Assembly (NCBI RefSeq): GCF_030700245.1
Contig: NZ_JAUYZI010000019.1
Span: forward strand, 48,046-112,045
Reading direction: 5' to 3'
DNA: 64,000 bases
Source of the DNA: Methylobacterium amylolyticum
GTDB taxonomy: Bacteria > Pseudomonadota > Alphaproteobacteria > Rhizobiales > Beijerinckiaceae
Positions 48,798 through 57,434 of the stretch are shown here, in pieces; position 1 is the first letter of the stretch; each line of letters starts with the position of its first letter. Below the pieces are notes generated by a model that saw nothing but the letters and a program-made list of their open reading frames with translations, did not search any database and was not told where the DNA came from. A program made the translations under genes and the position numbers.

Positions 48798-49772
48798 ATG
48801 CCCCAGCCGACACGTCCCTTCCGCCTCCAGCGCTCCGAACTCGCGGTGCCGGCCACCTCCGAGCGCTTCTTCGCCAAGGCGGCGGCGGGCGCGGCCGACG
48901 TGGTGTTCCTCGACCTGGAGGACGCCGTCGCCCCCGCCCGCAAGGCGCAGGCCCGGGCCGGGGCGATCGCGGCGCTGAACGGCCACGACTGGGGCGACAA
49001 GACCCTGGCGCTGCGCGTCAACGGCCTCGACACGCCCTGGGCGCACCGGGACATCATCGACGTGGTCTCGGCCGCCCCCCGGCTCGACCTGATCCTGCTG
49101 CCGAAGGCGGAATCGGGGTTCGACGTGCGCTTCGTCGACCAGTTGCTCACCGGCCTGGAGCGGGAGCACGGGCGGGACAAGCGCCTCGGCATCGAGGTGC
49201 TGATCGAGACCGCCCGCGGCGTCGCCCAGGTCGAGGAGATCGCCGCCGCCTCCGATCGGCTGGAGGCGCTGATCTTCGGGGTCGGCGACTACTCGATCGA
49301 GATGCGCACCTTCGACACCGCCTTCGGGCAGCCGAACCCCGCCTACGCCGTGCGCACACACGGGGAGGGGGCGGGCCAGCGGCACTGGAACGACCAGTGG
49401 CACTTCGCGCTGGCGCGCATCGCCAACGCCGCCCGGGCCAACGGCCTGCGCCCGATCGACGGGCCTTACGCGAACTTCGCGGACGCGGAGGGCTACCGCA
49501 ACGCCTGCGAGCGCGCCGCGGCCCTGGGCTACGAGGGCAAGTGGGCGATCCACCCGTCCCAAGTCGCGCTCGCCAACGCCGCGTTCTCCCCCGCGCCGGC
49601 CCTCGTCGCCGCGGCCGAGGCGATCGAGGCGGCGCTCGAACGCTCCGTCGCCGAGGGCGCCGGCGCCGTCGGGCACGGGGGGCTGCTCGTCGACATGGCG
49701 CACGCCAAGCTCGCGGCGGCGCTGCTCGGCCGCCACCGGGCGATCCGGGCCCGCGACGGGGCCGTCTCGTGA
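48798..49772 (+). CDS. Malyl-CoA/beta-methylmalyl-CoA lyase-like protein
   Basis: The 324-residue TIM-barrel protein resembles closely, as I recall it, the Methylobacterium L-malyl-CoA lyase of the serine cycle: RLQRSELAVPATSERFFAKAA, DVVFLDLEDAVAP, LRVNGLDTPWAHRDIIDVV, IEVLIETARGVAQVE, ANGLRPIDGPYANFADAEGY and GYEGKWAIHPSQVALAN. Metal-binding Glu and Asp and the catalytic Arg are present. Given its context it is probably a paralogue specialised for a different hydroxyacyl-CoA, such as citramalyl-CoA. The stop overlaps the next gene by GTGA. Confidence 0.88.
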   Translation: MPQPTRPFRLQRSELAVPATSERFFAKAAAGAADVVFLDLEDAVAPARKAQARAGAIAALNGHDWGDKTLALRVNGLDTPWAHRDIIDVVSAAPRLDLILLPKAESGFDVRFVDQLLTGLEREHGRDKRLGIEVLIETARGVAQVEEIAAASDRLEALIFGVGDYSIEMRTFDTAFGQPNPAYAVRTHGEGAGQRHWNDQWHFALARIANAARANGLRPIDGPYANFADAEGYRNACERAAALGYEGKWAIHPSQVALANAAFSPAPALVAAAEAIEAALERSVAEGAGAVGHGGLLVDMAHAKLAAALLGRHRAIRARDGAVS

Positions 49773-50629
49773 GCGGCGCCGACCCGATCCCCGCGATCCG
49801 AGAAGAGGACGCGACGGGCGAGATCGCCGCCCTGTTCGCGGATCTCCGGACCGCCCTCGGTGTGCCGTTCGTGAATCTGATCTGGCGCCACCTCGCCACC
49901 ATTCCGGGCGGGCTCGCCTGGACCTGGGGTGTGGTCGGGCCGTTGTACGGCACGGCGGCCCTCTCCGCGGCCGCGGCGGAGCTGCGCGGCCTCGTCGCGC
50001 TGCCCGATCTCGCGACGATCCCGGACCACGCCTTCGACGCGGCGGGCGTCGATGCCGAGGCGCGCGCGGCGATCCGCAACCTGATCGCAGACTACAACAC
50101 CGCCAACGCCGCGAATTTCCTCGCGATGCTGGTGGCGCTCGCGGTCCTGCGGGACGAGGCTCGGGCCGCGGGAGAGACACGGGGCGAGACGGTGGGCCGG
50201 ACGGCCGACGGGGCGGTGGGGTCCGTCCCGGCGATCCCGCTGCCCGCGCTCGCGGACCTGTCGCCGCCGGTACTGGCCCTGGTGCGGGATCTCGACGGGT
50301 TCGGCCGGCTGGGGGAGAGCGCGGCGATCGCGAGCCTCTACCGCCACCTCGCGCACTGGCCGCCCTACCTCGCGCTGGCCCGGACCGCTCTTTCGCCCCT
50401 GCACCGGTCCGGCGCGCTCGCCGCGGAACAGGAGCGGGTGATCGCCGCCGGGCGCCGGCACGCGGCGGCGCTCGCCCCCCGCGCCGCGGCCCGGCCACCC
50501 CTCGACGCATCCTCCGCGGACCGCGTCGTCGAAGCCCTCGACGGGTTCACCCGCCTGATGATCGGACGGATGATCGTCATGGGGACCGCCCTGCACGGCC
50601 TCCTCGAAGCGGAGGGCCCGGCACGCTGA
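49769..50629 (+). CDS. DehI-like protein (2-haloacid dehalogenase family fold)
   Basis: This 286-residue protein starts with a GTG that overlaps the lyase stop. It has an internal pseudo-repeat: NLIWRHLATIPGGLAWTWGV (residues 36-55) followed by GPLYGTAAL, and SLYRHLAHWPPYLALARTAL (189-208) followed by SPLHRSGAL. Length and duplicated helical layout fit the DehI family, which dehalogenates D- and L-2-haloacids. I cannot confirm the catalytic Asp/Asn. Many family members are annotated without evidence of dehalogenation. Confidence 0.55.
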   Translation: MSGADPIPAIREEDATGEIAALFADLRTALGVPFVNLIWRHLATIPGGLAWTWGVVGPLYGTAALSAAAAELRGLVALPDLATIPDHAFDAAGVDAEARAAIRNLIADYNTANAANFLAMLVALAVLRDEARAAGETRGETVGRTADGAVGSVPAIPLPALADLSPPVLALVRDLDGFGRLGESAAIASLYRHLAHWPPYLALARTALSPLHRSGALAAEQERVIAAGRRHAAALAPRAAARPPLDASSADRVVEALDGFTRLMIGRMIVMGTALHGLLEAEGPAR

Positions 50630-50635
50630 AGGAAT

Positions 50636-50694
50636 CCGCCCCTGGCGGGCAGGGGCGGGGGCCCGCTGGGCCGGCCTGCATCCCTCGCAGGCCG
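50636..50694. terminator. Tandem hairpins between convergent genes
   Basis: Two perfect inverted repeats lie in the 96-bp gap between the rightward DehI-like gene and the leftward cyclodeaminase gene. CCGCCCCTG/CAGGGGCGG (50636-50644 and 50650-50658) has a 5-nt loop, and CGGCCTGC/GCAGGCCG (50672-50679 and 50687-50694) has a 7-nt loop. Without T-runs they are probably bidirectional terminators or Rho-assisted 3' ends. Confidence 0.55.
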
Positions 50695-50725
50695 CGACCA
50701 CCGTTCCGCCGCCGGGCTCGCAGGC

Positions 50726-51658
50726 TCAGCCGACGACCATTGCCGCGGCCGTCAGATCCTCCAGGGCGGCGCCCACCGACTTGAACAGGGTGATCTCGTC
50801 GGCCCCGGTCCGGCCGAACTGCGCGCCGCGGCAGAGGTCGTGCAGATCGCCGCACAGGCATTCCGCCGACCACGTCCCCGCCGCGATCGGCTGCGTGAGG
50901 TCGCCAGCCTCCGCGAGGGCGCCGGCTCGGGTGTCGACGAACACCCGGCTCGCGCGGACCAGGGCGTCGTCGCTCTCCCGCATCAGCGGCGTGAAGGCGC
51001 CGACAAGGTCGACATGCGTCCCGGGCCGGACGTCGCGCCCCAGCACCAGGGGCTCGGTCGAGACCGTGGCGCAGCTCACGATGTCGGCCGCCGCCACGGC
51101 ATGCGCGAGGTCCGGGGCCGGCTCGGCCGGGAGACCCGCCTCGCGCAGCCGCGCCGCCACCGCTTCGGCCTTGGCCGCCGAGCGCCCCCAGACCAGCACC
51201 TGCCGGATCGGCCGGACCACGGCGTGCGCCCGCGCCAGCGCCGGCGCGAGATGGCCGGTCCCGACGACGGTGAGCACCCGGCTGTCGGGCCGCGACAGGT
51301 AGTGCGACGCGAGCGCCGAACTCGCCGCCGTCCGCCGGTTGGTCAGCGCCTCGCCGTCGATCAGCGCGCGGGGCGCGCCGGTCGTCCCGTCGAACAGGAC
51401 GTAGGTGGCGTGGACCGCGCCGAGCCCCCGCGCGGCGTTGCGCGGGAAGACGTTGACCAATTTGACGCCGAGCACGTCGCCCCGGCGCCACGCCGGCATC
51501 GCCAGCAGCCGCCCCGGCGCCTCCGGCGTGCCGACCTCGTGGGCCGTGCGCACCGGCGCCTCGATGTCGGCGGCGGCGAAGGCGTCCCGCAGGGCCGCGA
51601 TCAACTCAGGATAACCGAGGGCGGCGTGGACCGCATCCGCGTCGAAGAAGGGGATCAT
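50726..51658 (-). CDS. Ornithine cyclodeaminase/mu-crystallin family protein
   Basis: The 310-residue NAD(P)-binding protein has family motifs KLVNVFPRNAARGLGAVHATYVLFDGTTGAPRALIDGEALTNRRTAA and a Rossmann motif VVGTGHLAPALARAHA. Later VDLVGAFTPLMRESDD and ITLFKSVGAALEDL also fit. Members act as ornithine cyclodeaminases, alanine or lysine dehydrogenases or ketimine reductases; the choice cannot be made here. It is the last gene of the operon starting with the molybdenum enzyme, 22 bp after the permease. Confidence 0.9.
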   Translation of the reverse strand: MIPFFDADAVHAALGYPELIAALRDAFAAADIEAPVRTAHEVGTPEAPGRLLAMPAWRRGDVLGVKLVNVFPRNAARGLGAVHATYVLFDGTTGAPRALIDGEALTNRRTAASSALASHYLSRPDSRVLTVVGTGHLAPALARAHAVVRPIRQVLVWGRSAAKAEAVAARLREAGLPAEPAPDLAHAVAAADIVSCATVSTEPLVLGRDVRPGTHVDLVGAFTPLMRESDDALVRASRVFVDTRAGALAEAGDLTQPIAAGTWSAECLCGDLHDLCRGAQFGRTGADEITLFKSVGAALEDLTAAAMVVG

Positions 51659-51680
51659 GGGTCGGGATGCGGGCCGCGGG

Positions 51681-53138
51681 TCAGGGCAGGATCGGAGGGT
51701 GGTAGGTGAAGGTGGTCATCAGGACGGCCGCGAGGATCAGCATGATCGGCAGGTGGATGAAGAACTGCACCGCGGTGTAGCCGATCAGGTCCCGCGACTT
51801 CAGCCCGAGCACGCCGAGCAGCGGCAGCATCCAGAACGGGTTGATGAAGTTCGGCAGCGTCTCGGAGACGTTGTAGACCATCACGGTCCAGCCGAGATGG
51901 GCACCGACCTCGTTGGCCGCCTTCATGACGTAGGGCGCCTCGATCACCCACTTGCCGCCGGCGGACGGGATGAAGAAGCCGAGCACCGCCGAGTAGATCC
52001 CGACGAGGATCGAGAACGCGCCGGACCCGTGCGCGAGGCTGACGAAGCCGTGGGCGATGGCGTCGGACAGGGTTGAGCCGTCGGCGGCCTTCACGCGGGT
52101 GAGCATGTAGGCGATGCCGCCGTAGAACGGGAATTGCAGCAGCACGCCCGAGACGCTCGGCATGGCCTTGGCGAAGCTCGCGATGAAGCTGCGCGGGCGC
52201 CAGTGCAGCAGGGCGCCGAGCAGCAGGAACACGAAGTTGTAGGTGTTGAGCCCGGACATCGTGATCAGCGGGTTGCCGGCCTTGAACGTCTCGTAGAGCC
52301 AGCCGGCCGCCAGCACGAGCGTGAGGATCGTCAGGAGAGGGCTGTGCTCCAGCCACTCCCCGGGGCGCGTCGCGCGGGTGGCCTCGGGCCGGGCCTCGAC
52401 GAGGTCGACGCCGAGATCCTGCGCGGTCCGCGCGTTCGGGTCCGAGGGCGTGGTGAAGTAGCAGATCGCGGCCGAGAGGAGCGTGCCGACGGTCACGACC
52501 ACGAGGTTCTGCCACGTCAGGATCGTCTGCTCGAAGCCGATCACCCCGGTGATCGGCAGGAGCGAGGCCGGGATGCTGGCTGCGTTCGCCTGGAGCTGCG
52601 CCGGTCCGGAGCTGATGCCGAGCGTGAAGCCGAAGCCGAGGCCGAGATAGCCCGCCGCGCCGGCCGCCCGGTAGTCGAGGCGCAGGTCGGAGCGCCGGGC
52701 GATCTCGCGCACGAGCAGGCCGGAGAAGATCAGGCTGACGCCCCAGTTGGCCAGCGACAGCAGGATGCTCGTGACGCCGACGAACACCACCGCCCCGCGT
52801 CCGGTGCGCGGCAGGGCGGCGGCCCGGCGCATGAGCGCGGCGACGGGCGGCGAGACCGCCACGACGTAGCCGCCGATCGCCACCAGGGCCATCTGCATGG
52901 TGAACGGGATCAGGCTCCAGAACCCGTCTCCGAACGCCTTGCTGACCGCCAGCGGTTCGCCCCCGTGCGCGAGCACGCCGAGGCCAACGAGGCAGGCGGC
53001 GATCAGCACGAAGACGTAGCTGTCGGGGAACCAGCGCTCGGCGAAGGCGACCATCGCCTGCGAGACGCGCACGAGGCGCCCCTCGCGGGTCGGTGCCGCG
53101 TCACGCGCTATCGGGTTCAGCGCTGCCGTGTCGCTCAT
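51681..53138 (-). CDS. AtoE-family short-chain fatty acid transporter
   Basis: The 485-residue membrane protein has about 12 helices and matches the short-chain fatty acid permease family (FADRWFPD-like AERWFPDSYVFVLIAACLVG, LANWGVSLIFSGLLVREIARR, FGFTLGISSGPAQLQANAAS, QFPFYGGIAYMLT, PSAGGKWVIEAPYV). The ATG at 53138 is chosen: GGAGG lies 8 nt upstream, whereas a GTG three codons earlier would overlap that site. It follows the molybdenum enzyme by 15 bp. The substrate may be a small carboxylate. Confidence 0.9.
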   Translation of the reverse strand: MSDTAALNPIARDAAPTREGRLVRVSQAMVAFAERWFPDSYVFVLIAACLVGLGVLAHGGEPLAVSKAFGDGFWSLIPFTMQMALVAIGGYVVAVSPPVAALMRRAAALPRTGRGAVVFVGVTSILLSLANWGVSLIFSGLLVREIARRSDLRLDYRAAGAAGYLGLGFGFTLGISSGPAQLQANAASIPASLLPITGVIGFEQTILTWQNLVVVTVGTLLSAAICYFTTPSDPNARTAQDLGVDLVEARPEATRATRPGEWLEHSPLLTILTLVLAAGWLYETFKAGNPLITMSGLNTYNFVFLLLGALLHWRPRSFIASFAKAMPSVSGVLLQFPFYGGIAYMLTRVKAADGSTLSDAIAHGFVSLAHGSGAFSILVGIYSAVLGFFIPSAGGKWVIEAPYVMKAANEVGAHLGWTVMVYNVSETLPNFINPFWMLPLLGVLGLKSRDLIGYTAVQFFIHLPIMLILAAVLMTTFTYHPPILP

Positions 53139-53153
53139 CTCATTCACCTCCTG

Positions 53154-56100
53154 TCACGCGTCGAGAACGAGGTCGCTGACCGGGACCGCGCGGCAGGTCA
53201 GGCAATGTTCGGGCCCCCCGTCGTAGGGACCGAGATGGGCGACCGTGCCCGAGGCGACGGGCAGGCAGCAGCTCTCGCACTGGCCCGCCCGGCAGCCGGC
53301 CGGGAGCCGAAGGCCCGCCGCGTCCGCGGCATCGAGCAGGCTGCCCGCGGCCGGCGTCCAGGTGAAGGACGCGCCGCTGCGCGCGAGGCGGACCGTGCGC
53401 GGCGCGAGGTCAGGCGGCACCGCCACCGCGGTGGCGAAGCTCTCGCTGAAGATGTCGAAGCGCGGAATCCCGTGCGCCGCGAGCCCTTCGGTCATGGCGC
53501 TCAGGAAGGCGTCCGGCCCGCAGAGATAGGCCAGCGGACGGCTTCGGGCCGGCGGCAGGTCGAGGTCGGAGACCGCCGGGCGGCCGGCCGTCTCGAAGTC
53601 CCGCCCGAGCCGGTCCTCGGGCCGGGGCTGCGTGAAGACGCGGGTGATGCGCAGGCCCGGCAGCGCCGCCGCGGCCGCGCGCAGGCGGTCACCGTAGGCC
53701 TGCTCGACACCGTTCCGGCTGATCGCGACGAGGTGGACCTCCGGCGCCGTTTCGGGGCACCGCGCGAGGGCCGCGAGGTATCCGACGAACGGCGTGAGCC
53801 CGACCCCGGCGGCGATCAGCACCACCGGACGAGCGCCCGAGAGCGGCGGCGTGAAGGTGCCCGACGGCGGCTCCAGCCAGACGGGATCCCCCGGCCCGAG
53901 CCCGTGGACGTGGCTCGACATCCGCCCGGCGGCCCGCCCGTCCGGGCCGGCGGCGAGGTGCTTGACCCCGATCTCGTAGCTGACCGGATCGACCGGATCG
54001 CCGGTCAGGGAATAGGCGCGGCCGAGGCCGATGGCCGGCGCGTGCACGACGGCGTGCTGGCCCGCCCGGAAGCCCGGCAGCGGGCCGTCATCCGCGGGGG
54101 CGAGCGTGAGCGCCGCGATGTCGGTTCCCTCGCGCCGGACGGAGGCGACCCGGAACAGACGCCGGCCCTCCCAGCGGCCCCGGTTCGCCGCCGCGTCGCG
54201 GACGACCTCGCAGGCGACCGCCCGGAGCGGCACCGACCCGCTCACGGGATCGCGGTCCTGGTCCGACAGGGCGGCGTTGATGTTGGCGGTGGCCGCGCCG
54301 GTGGCGGGGCTCCCCTCGCGGCCGAGCGGCGGGCAATCCTCCCACCAGCCGAACTCGGCGATGACCGTGCCCTCCGGCAGCGCGGGGTCGATCCGCGCCC
54401 GCAGGTGCGCCTGCCCGTGGGCGGTGCGCACCACCACCGCGTCCCCGTCGACGATCCCGCGGGCCGCCGCGTCGGCGGCTGCGATCTCGACCGTCGGTGC
54501 GCTCGCCCGCTTCCGCAGGGAGGCGACGTGGCGGTAGGCGCTGTGCACGTACCAGCCGGTCTTGGCCGTCGACATCACCAGCGGCAGGCCCATCGCCTCC
54601 GCCTCCGACAGGCCCGCCGGCGCGACGTAGCCCGCGAGCGGCGGATGGCCGTGCGCGAGCAGATCCTCGGAGTAGAGCGCGACCCGCCGCGTCGCCGTCT
54701 GGAAGCCCGCGACCGTCCCGTCGGTAGCTACCGCCCCGTACTTCCGCTCGCCGGTGGACTGCGGCACGCGGATGCCGCCGGGGGCGGCGCGCAGGTCGGC
54801 CACCGTCAGGCCGACCGGCGCGAGCTGGTGGTCCCAGCCCGCCTCGATCGAGCCGCCGAAGAACGCCTCGGCATGGCCGAGGCGGCAGGCGAGATCGAGG
54901 GCGATCGCGTAGTCGGCCCGGGTCCCGGCGAGCGGCGGAACCATCCGCTGGCGGAGCTGGATCAGCTCGACCGCCTCCTGTGTGATCTCGAAGCCGGCCT
55001 TCAGCGCCTCCCGCTCCCAGGGCAGGCTCGCGGGCAGGACGATGTCCGCATTGTCGGCGGTGGGGTTCAGGAACACGTCGACGTGGGCGTGGAACTCCAG
55101 CGCCGCGAGCGCTGCGCGGTTTCGCGCAGAACCGCCCTGGGAGACCACGAAGTTGGTGCCGAAGCTCATCAGGCCGCGCACGCGGTAGGGCGCGCCGTCG
55201 AGGGCCGCGCGGGCGAAGTCGCGCGCCGTGATCCAGCCGCGGCTCGGCGGCCCCAGCGGCAGCGCGTCGAGGCCGAGCGCCTTGCGCTGCTGGGCCGGCG
55301 ACAGCAGGTCGTAGCCGTTGACGGTCCGGGTCGGCGGGGCGGTGGTCCAGAGGTTGCCGCCGGCCCGGTCGACCGCGCCGGTGAGCGCGTAGAGCGTGGC
55401 GATCGCCCGCTCCGTCAGGGTGGCGTTGGTGTGCTGCCCCACCCCGGTCCAGGCGTGGTAGGCGAGCCGCGGCGCGCCCGCGAACAGGGCGTGGAATCGG
55501 TCGATCGCCGCGGGGGCGAGCCGCGTGAGCGCCGCGACCCGGTCGCGGTCGTAGGGGGCGGCTTCCCGGGCCAGCAGGTGCAGCACGCTCGCGCACGCTC
55601 GAGCGCGCCCGGCCGCGTCGACAAGGTCGAGCCGCGCGTCGAGCCGGCACGCCTCGCCCGAGGGCGCGCGGCGGGTGTCGCGGGCGCGGGGGACGCCGGC
55701 CGCGTCGAGGACGACGAAGCCCTCCGCGCCCGGCCACAGCTCGGCGGCGCGCAGCAGGCGCCCCGTCCCGGTGTCGACGAGGAACGGCGCGTCGGTCCAG
55801 TCGCGCACGAAGGCCGCGTCGTAGCCGCCCTCGATCAGCAGGTGGCGGATCGCCCCCATGGCGAGCGCCCCGTCCGCGCCGGGGCGGATCGGCAGCCACA
55901 GGTCGGCCGTCTCGCCGGAGCCGCCGCGCTTCGGATCGACCACCACGACGGTGGCGCCGCGCCGCCGCGCCTCGGCTACGCGGGTGGCCTGGGCGAGCCA
56001 CGTCCGCGTCGGGTTGTGCCCCCACAGCACGATCGTGTCGGCGCGGTCGTAGTCCGGCGCGCCGATCCCGCGGCCGAAGGTCAGGGCGTGGGCGTAATCC

Positions 56101-56540
56101 TTGTGCCAGCCGCAGATCTCGACGGCGTAGATCAGGTTCGGGCTGCCGAAGACGCGCACGAACCGTTCGACCCACTCGAAGCTGTCGACCATCGGGGTGC
56201 CGCTCGGCGTCGTCACCGCGAAGGCCACCGTCTCGGCCCCGTGGCGGGCGCGCAGGGTGCCGAGGCCCCCGGCGATCTCGGCCATCGCCTCGTCCCAGCC
56301 GATCTCGACCCAACCGGGATCGGGCGCGCCCCGCGGCCGGGTGCGGCGGAGCGGCGTCGTCAGGCGTCGGGGACTGCCGAGGAGTTCGGGGGCCGCGCGG
56401 CCCTTGGCGCACAGGGCGGCGCCGGTCGGGTGGTCGGGATCGGGCGCCACGGCGACGAGGCGGCCGTCCTCGATTCGGTTGAGCGAGCCGCAGCGGGACC
56501 GGCACAGCGTGCAGTAGCCTTGCTTGACCTCGGCGACCAC
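53154..56540 (-). CDS. Molybdopterin oxidoreductase fused to flavin/2Fe-2S reductase
   Basis: This 1128-residue fusion starts with GTG, preceded by AGAGGTGAG. The N-terminal 4Fe-4S motif is C10-x2-C13-x3-C17-x26-C44. The molybdopterin domain follows, with Cys143 (EICGWHKD) as probable molybdenum ligand, then the dinucleotide-binding C-terminal part to about residue 780. A ferredoxin-reductase module comes next (FAD motif RAYSLTG near 840, NAD motif AGVGLTPF near 912), then a plant-type 2Fe-2S domain (CRAGQCESC near 1081, later CLTC). NAD(P)H could thus feed the molybdenum centre within one chain. There is no Tat signal, so it is cytoplasmic. The substrate is unknown. Confidence 0.88.
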   Translation of the reverse strand: MVAEVKQGYCTLCRSRCGSLNRIEDGRLVAVAPDPDHPTGAALCAKGRAAPELLGSPRRLTTPLRRTRPRGAPDPGWVEIGWDEAMAEIAGGLGTLRARHGAETVAFAVTTPSGTPMVDSFEWVERFVRVFGSPNLIYAVEICGWHKDYAHALTFGRGIGAPDYDRADTIVLWGHNPTRTWLAQATRVAEARRRGATVVVVDPKRGGSGETADLWLPIRPGADGALAMGAIRHLLIEGGYDAAFVRDWTDAPFLVDTGTGRLLRAAELWPGAEGFVVLDAAGVPRARDTRRAPSGEACRLDARLDLVDAAGRARACASVLHLLAREAAPYDRDRVAALTRLAPAAIDRFHALFAGAPRLAYHAWTGVGQHTNATLTERAIATLYALTGAVDRAGGNLWTTAPPTRTVNGYDLLSPAQQRKALGLDALPLGPPSRGWITARDFARAALDGAPYRVRGLMSFGTNFVVSQGGSARNRAALAALEFHAHVDVFLNPTADNADIVLPASLPWEREALKAGFEITQEAVELIQLRQRMVPPLAGTRADYAIALDLACRLGHAEAFFGGSIEAGWDHQLAPVGLTVADLRAAPGGIRVPQSTGERKYGAVATDGTVAGFQTATRRVALYSEDLLAHGHPPLAGYVAPAGLSEAEAMGLPLVMSTAKTGWYVHSAYRHVASLRKRASAPTVEIAAADAAARGIVDGDAVVVRTAHGQAHLRARIDPALPEGTVIAEFGWWEDCPPLGREGSPATGAATANINAALSDQDRDPVSGSVPLRAVACEVVRDAAANRGRWEGRRLFRVASVRREGTDIAALTLAPADDGPLPGFRAGQHAVVHAPAIGLGRAYSLTGDPVDPVSYEIGVKHLAAGPDGRAAGRMSSHVHGLGPGDPVWLEPPSGTFTPPLSGARPVVLIAAGVGLTPFVGYLAALARCPETAPEVHLVAISRNGVEQAYGDRLRAAAAALPGLRITRVFTQPRPEDRLGRDFETAGRPAVSDLDLPPARSRPLAYLCGPDAFLSAMTEGLAAHGIPRFDIFSESFATAVAVPPDLAPRTVRLARSGASFTWTPAAGSLLDAADAAGLRLPAGCRAGQCESCCLPVASGTVAHLGPYDGGPEHCLTCRAVPVSDLVLDA

Positions 56541-56707
56541 CGTCTCACCTCTAGTAGCGCGTCACGCACTACCATGGGCCGCCACCGTCTTCAAGCGGCA
56601 GCGGGGAAGCGTTATTGCCACGTCGCTCGATGCGAAGCGCCGTTTCAATGGGGGTTAGGCGCGGGACCGGGCTCCCGGTGCCGCGCTCGATTGCAACGCG
56701 GTCGGGC

Positions 56708-56724
56708 ACCGCTCTAGAAGCGGT
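56708..56724. promoter_or_regulatory. Operator-like inverted repeat before the second GntR gene
   Basis: ACCGCT-CTAGA-AGCGGT lies 8 bp before the GntR start codon, in the 192-bp region between that gene and the molybdenum enzyme operon. Its position fits autoregulation by the GntR protein. The match is short, so this is tentative. Confidence 0.35.
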
Positions 56725-56732
56725 TCGGGAGT

Positions 56733-57425
56733 ATGCGCGCCGTGCTGGATCACAGGGACCGGACCGCTCCGCCGCAGGCGGAGGCGAATCTGCGCGAGCG
56801 CGTCGAGCGCCAGCTCAGGCTCGACATCCTCGCCGGCACGATCGGCCCCGGGACGGTGTTCTCGGTGCCGGCGCTCGCCCGCACGCTCGGGATCTCGACC
56901 ACGCCGGTGCGCGAGGCGCTGCTGCAGCTCACCGCCGACGGGCTGCTGCAGCCGATCCGCAACCGCGGCTTCCGCGTCCTCGACCCGACGCTGGACGAGT
57001 TGCGCAACCTGTTCGAGGTGCGCGTCCAGCTCGAAGCGTCGGCCTTCGCCAAGCTCGTGCGCGCGGGGCCGGGCGCGGCCGGCGATCTGGCGGCGCACGC
57101 GGACGAGATCGCCCGGGCGGTGCGGGCGGACGACGTGCCGGCCTACCTCGCAGCCGACCGCGCCTTCCACGAGGAATTGCTGGCGCGGGCCGGCAACCCG
57201 ATCCTGACCGGGATCGTAATGAAGCTGCGCGATCGGATGCGGCTCTACGGCATCCGGTCGGAGGCGGGCCGCGCCCGGCAGGACGCCTCGGTGGCCGAGC
57301 ACTACCGCATCGTCGATCTCGTGTGCGGGCGCGTCGAGGCCGACGCCGCCGCGCTGATGACGAGCCACATCATGGCCTGGGAGCCGGTCTTCACGCAGGC
57401 CGTCCTCGATCGGCAGTCCGGCTGA
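56733..57425 (+). CDS. GntR-family regulator with FCD domain
   Basis: The 230-residue protein has a winged HTH (residues 18-85: FSVPALARTLGISTTPVREALLQL) and an FCD ligand domain (FEVRVQLEASAFAKL, FHEELL, EHYRIVD, SHIMAWEP). It is divergent from the molybdenum enzyme operon, the usual position for its local regulator. It differs in sequence from the GntR protein at 40298, suggesting separate signals for the two catabolic units. Confidence 0.92.
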   Translation: MRAVLDHRDRTAPPQAEANLRERVERQLRLDILAGTIGPGTVFSVPALARTLGISTTPVREALLQLTADGLLQPIRNRGFRVLDPTLDELRNLFEVRVQLEASAFAKLVRAGPGAAGDLAAHADEIARAVRADDVPAYLAADRAFHEELLARAGNPILTGIVMKLRDRMRLYGIRSEAGRARQDASVAEHYRIVDLVCGRVEADAAALMTSHIMAWEPVFTQAVLDRQSG

Positions 57426-57434
57426 CGGCACCGC

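Noticed and set aside
52134..56717. Very long open frame (about 1500 codons) on the plus strand opposite the molybdenum enzyme
   Set aside because: It mirrors the minus-strand gene, is dominated by Arg/Ala/Gly/Asp/His as expected for antisense frames in high-GC DNA, and has no recognisable domain.
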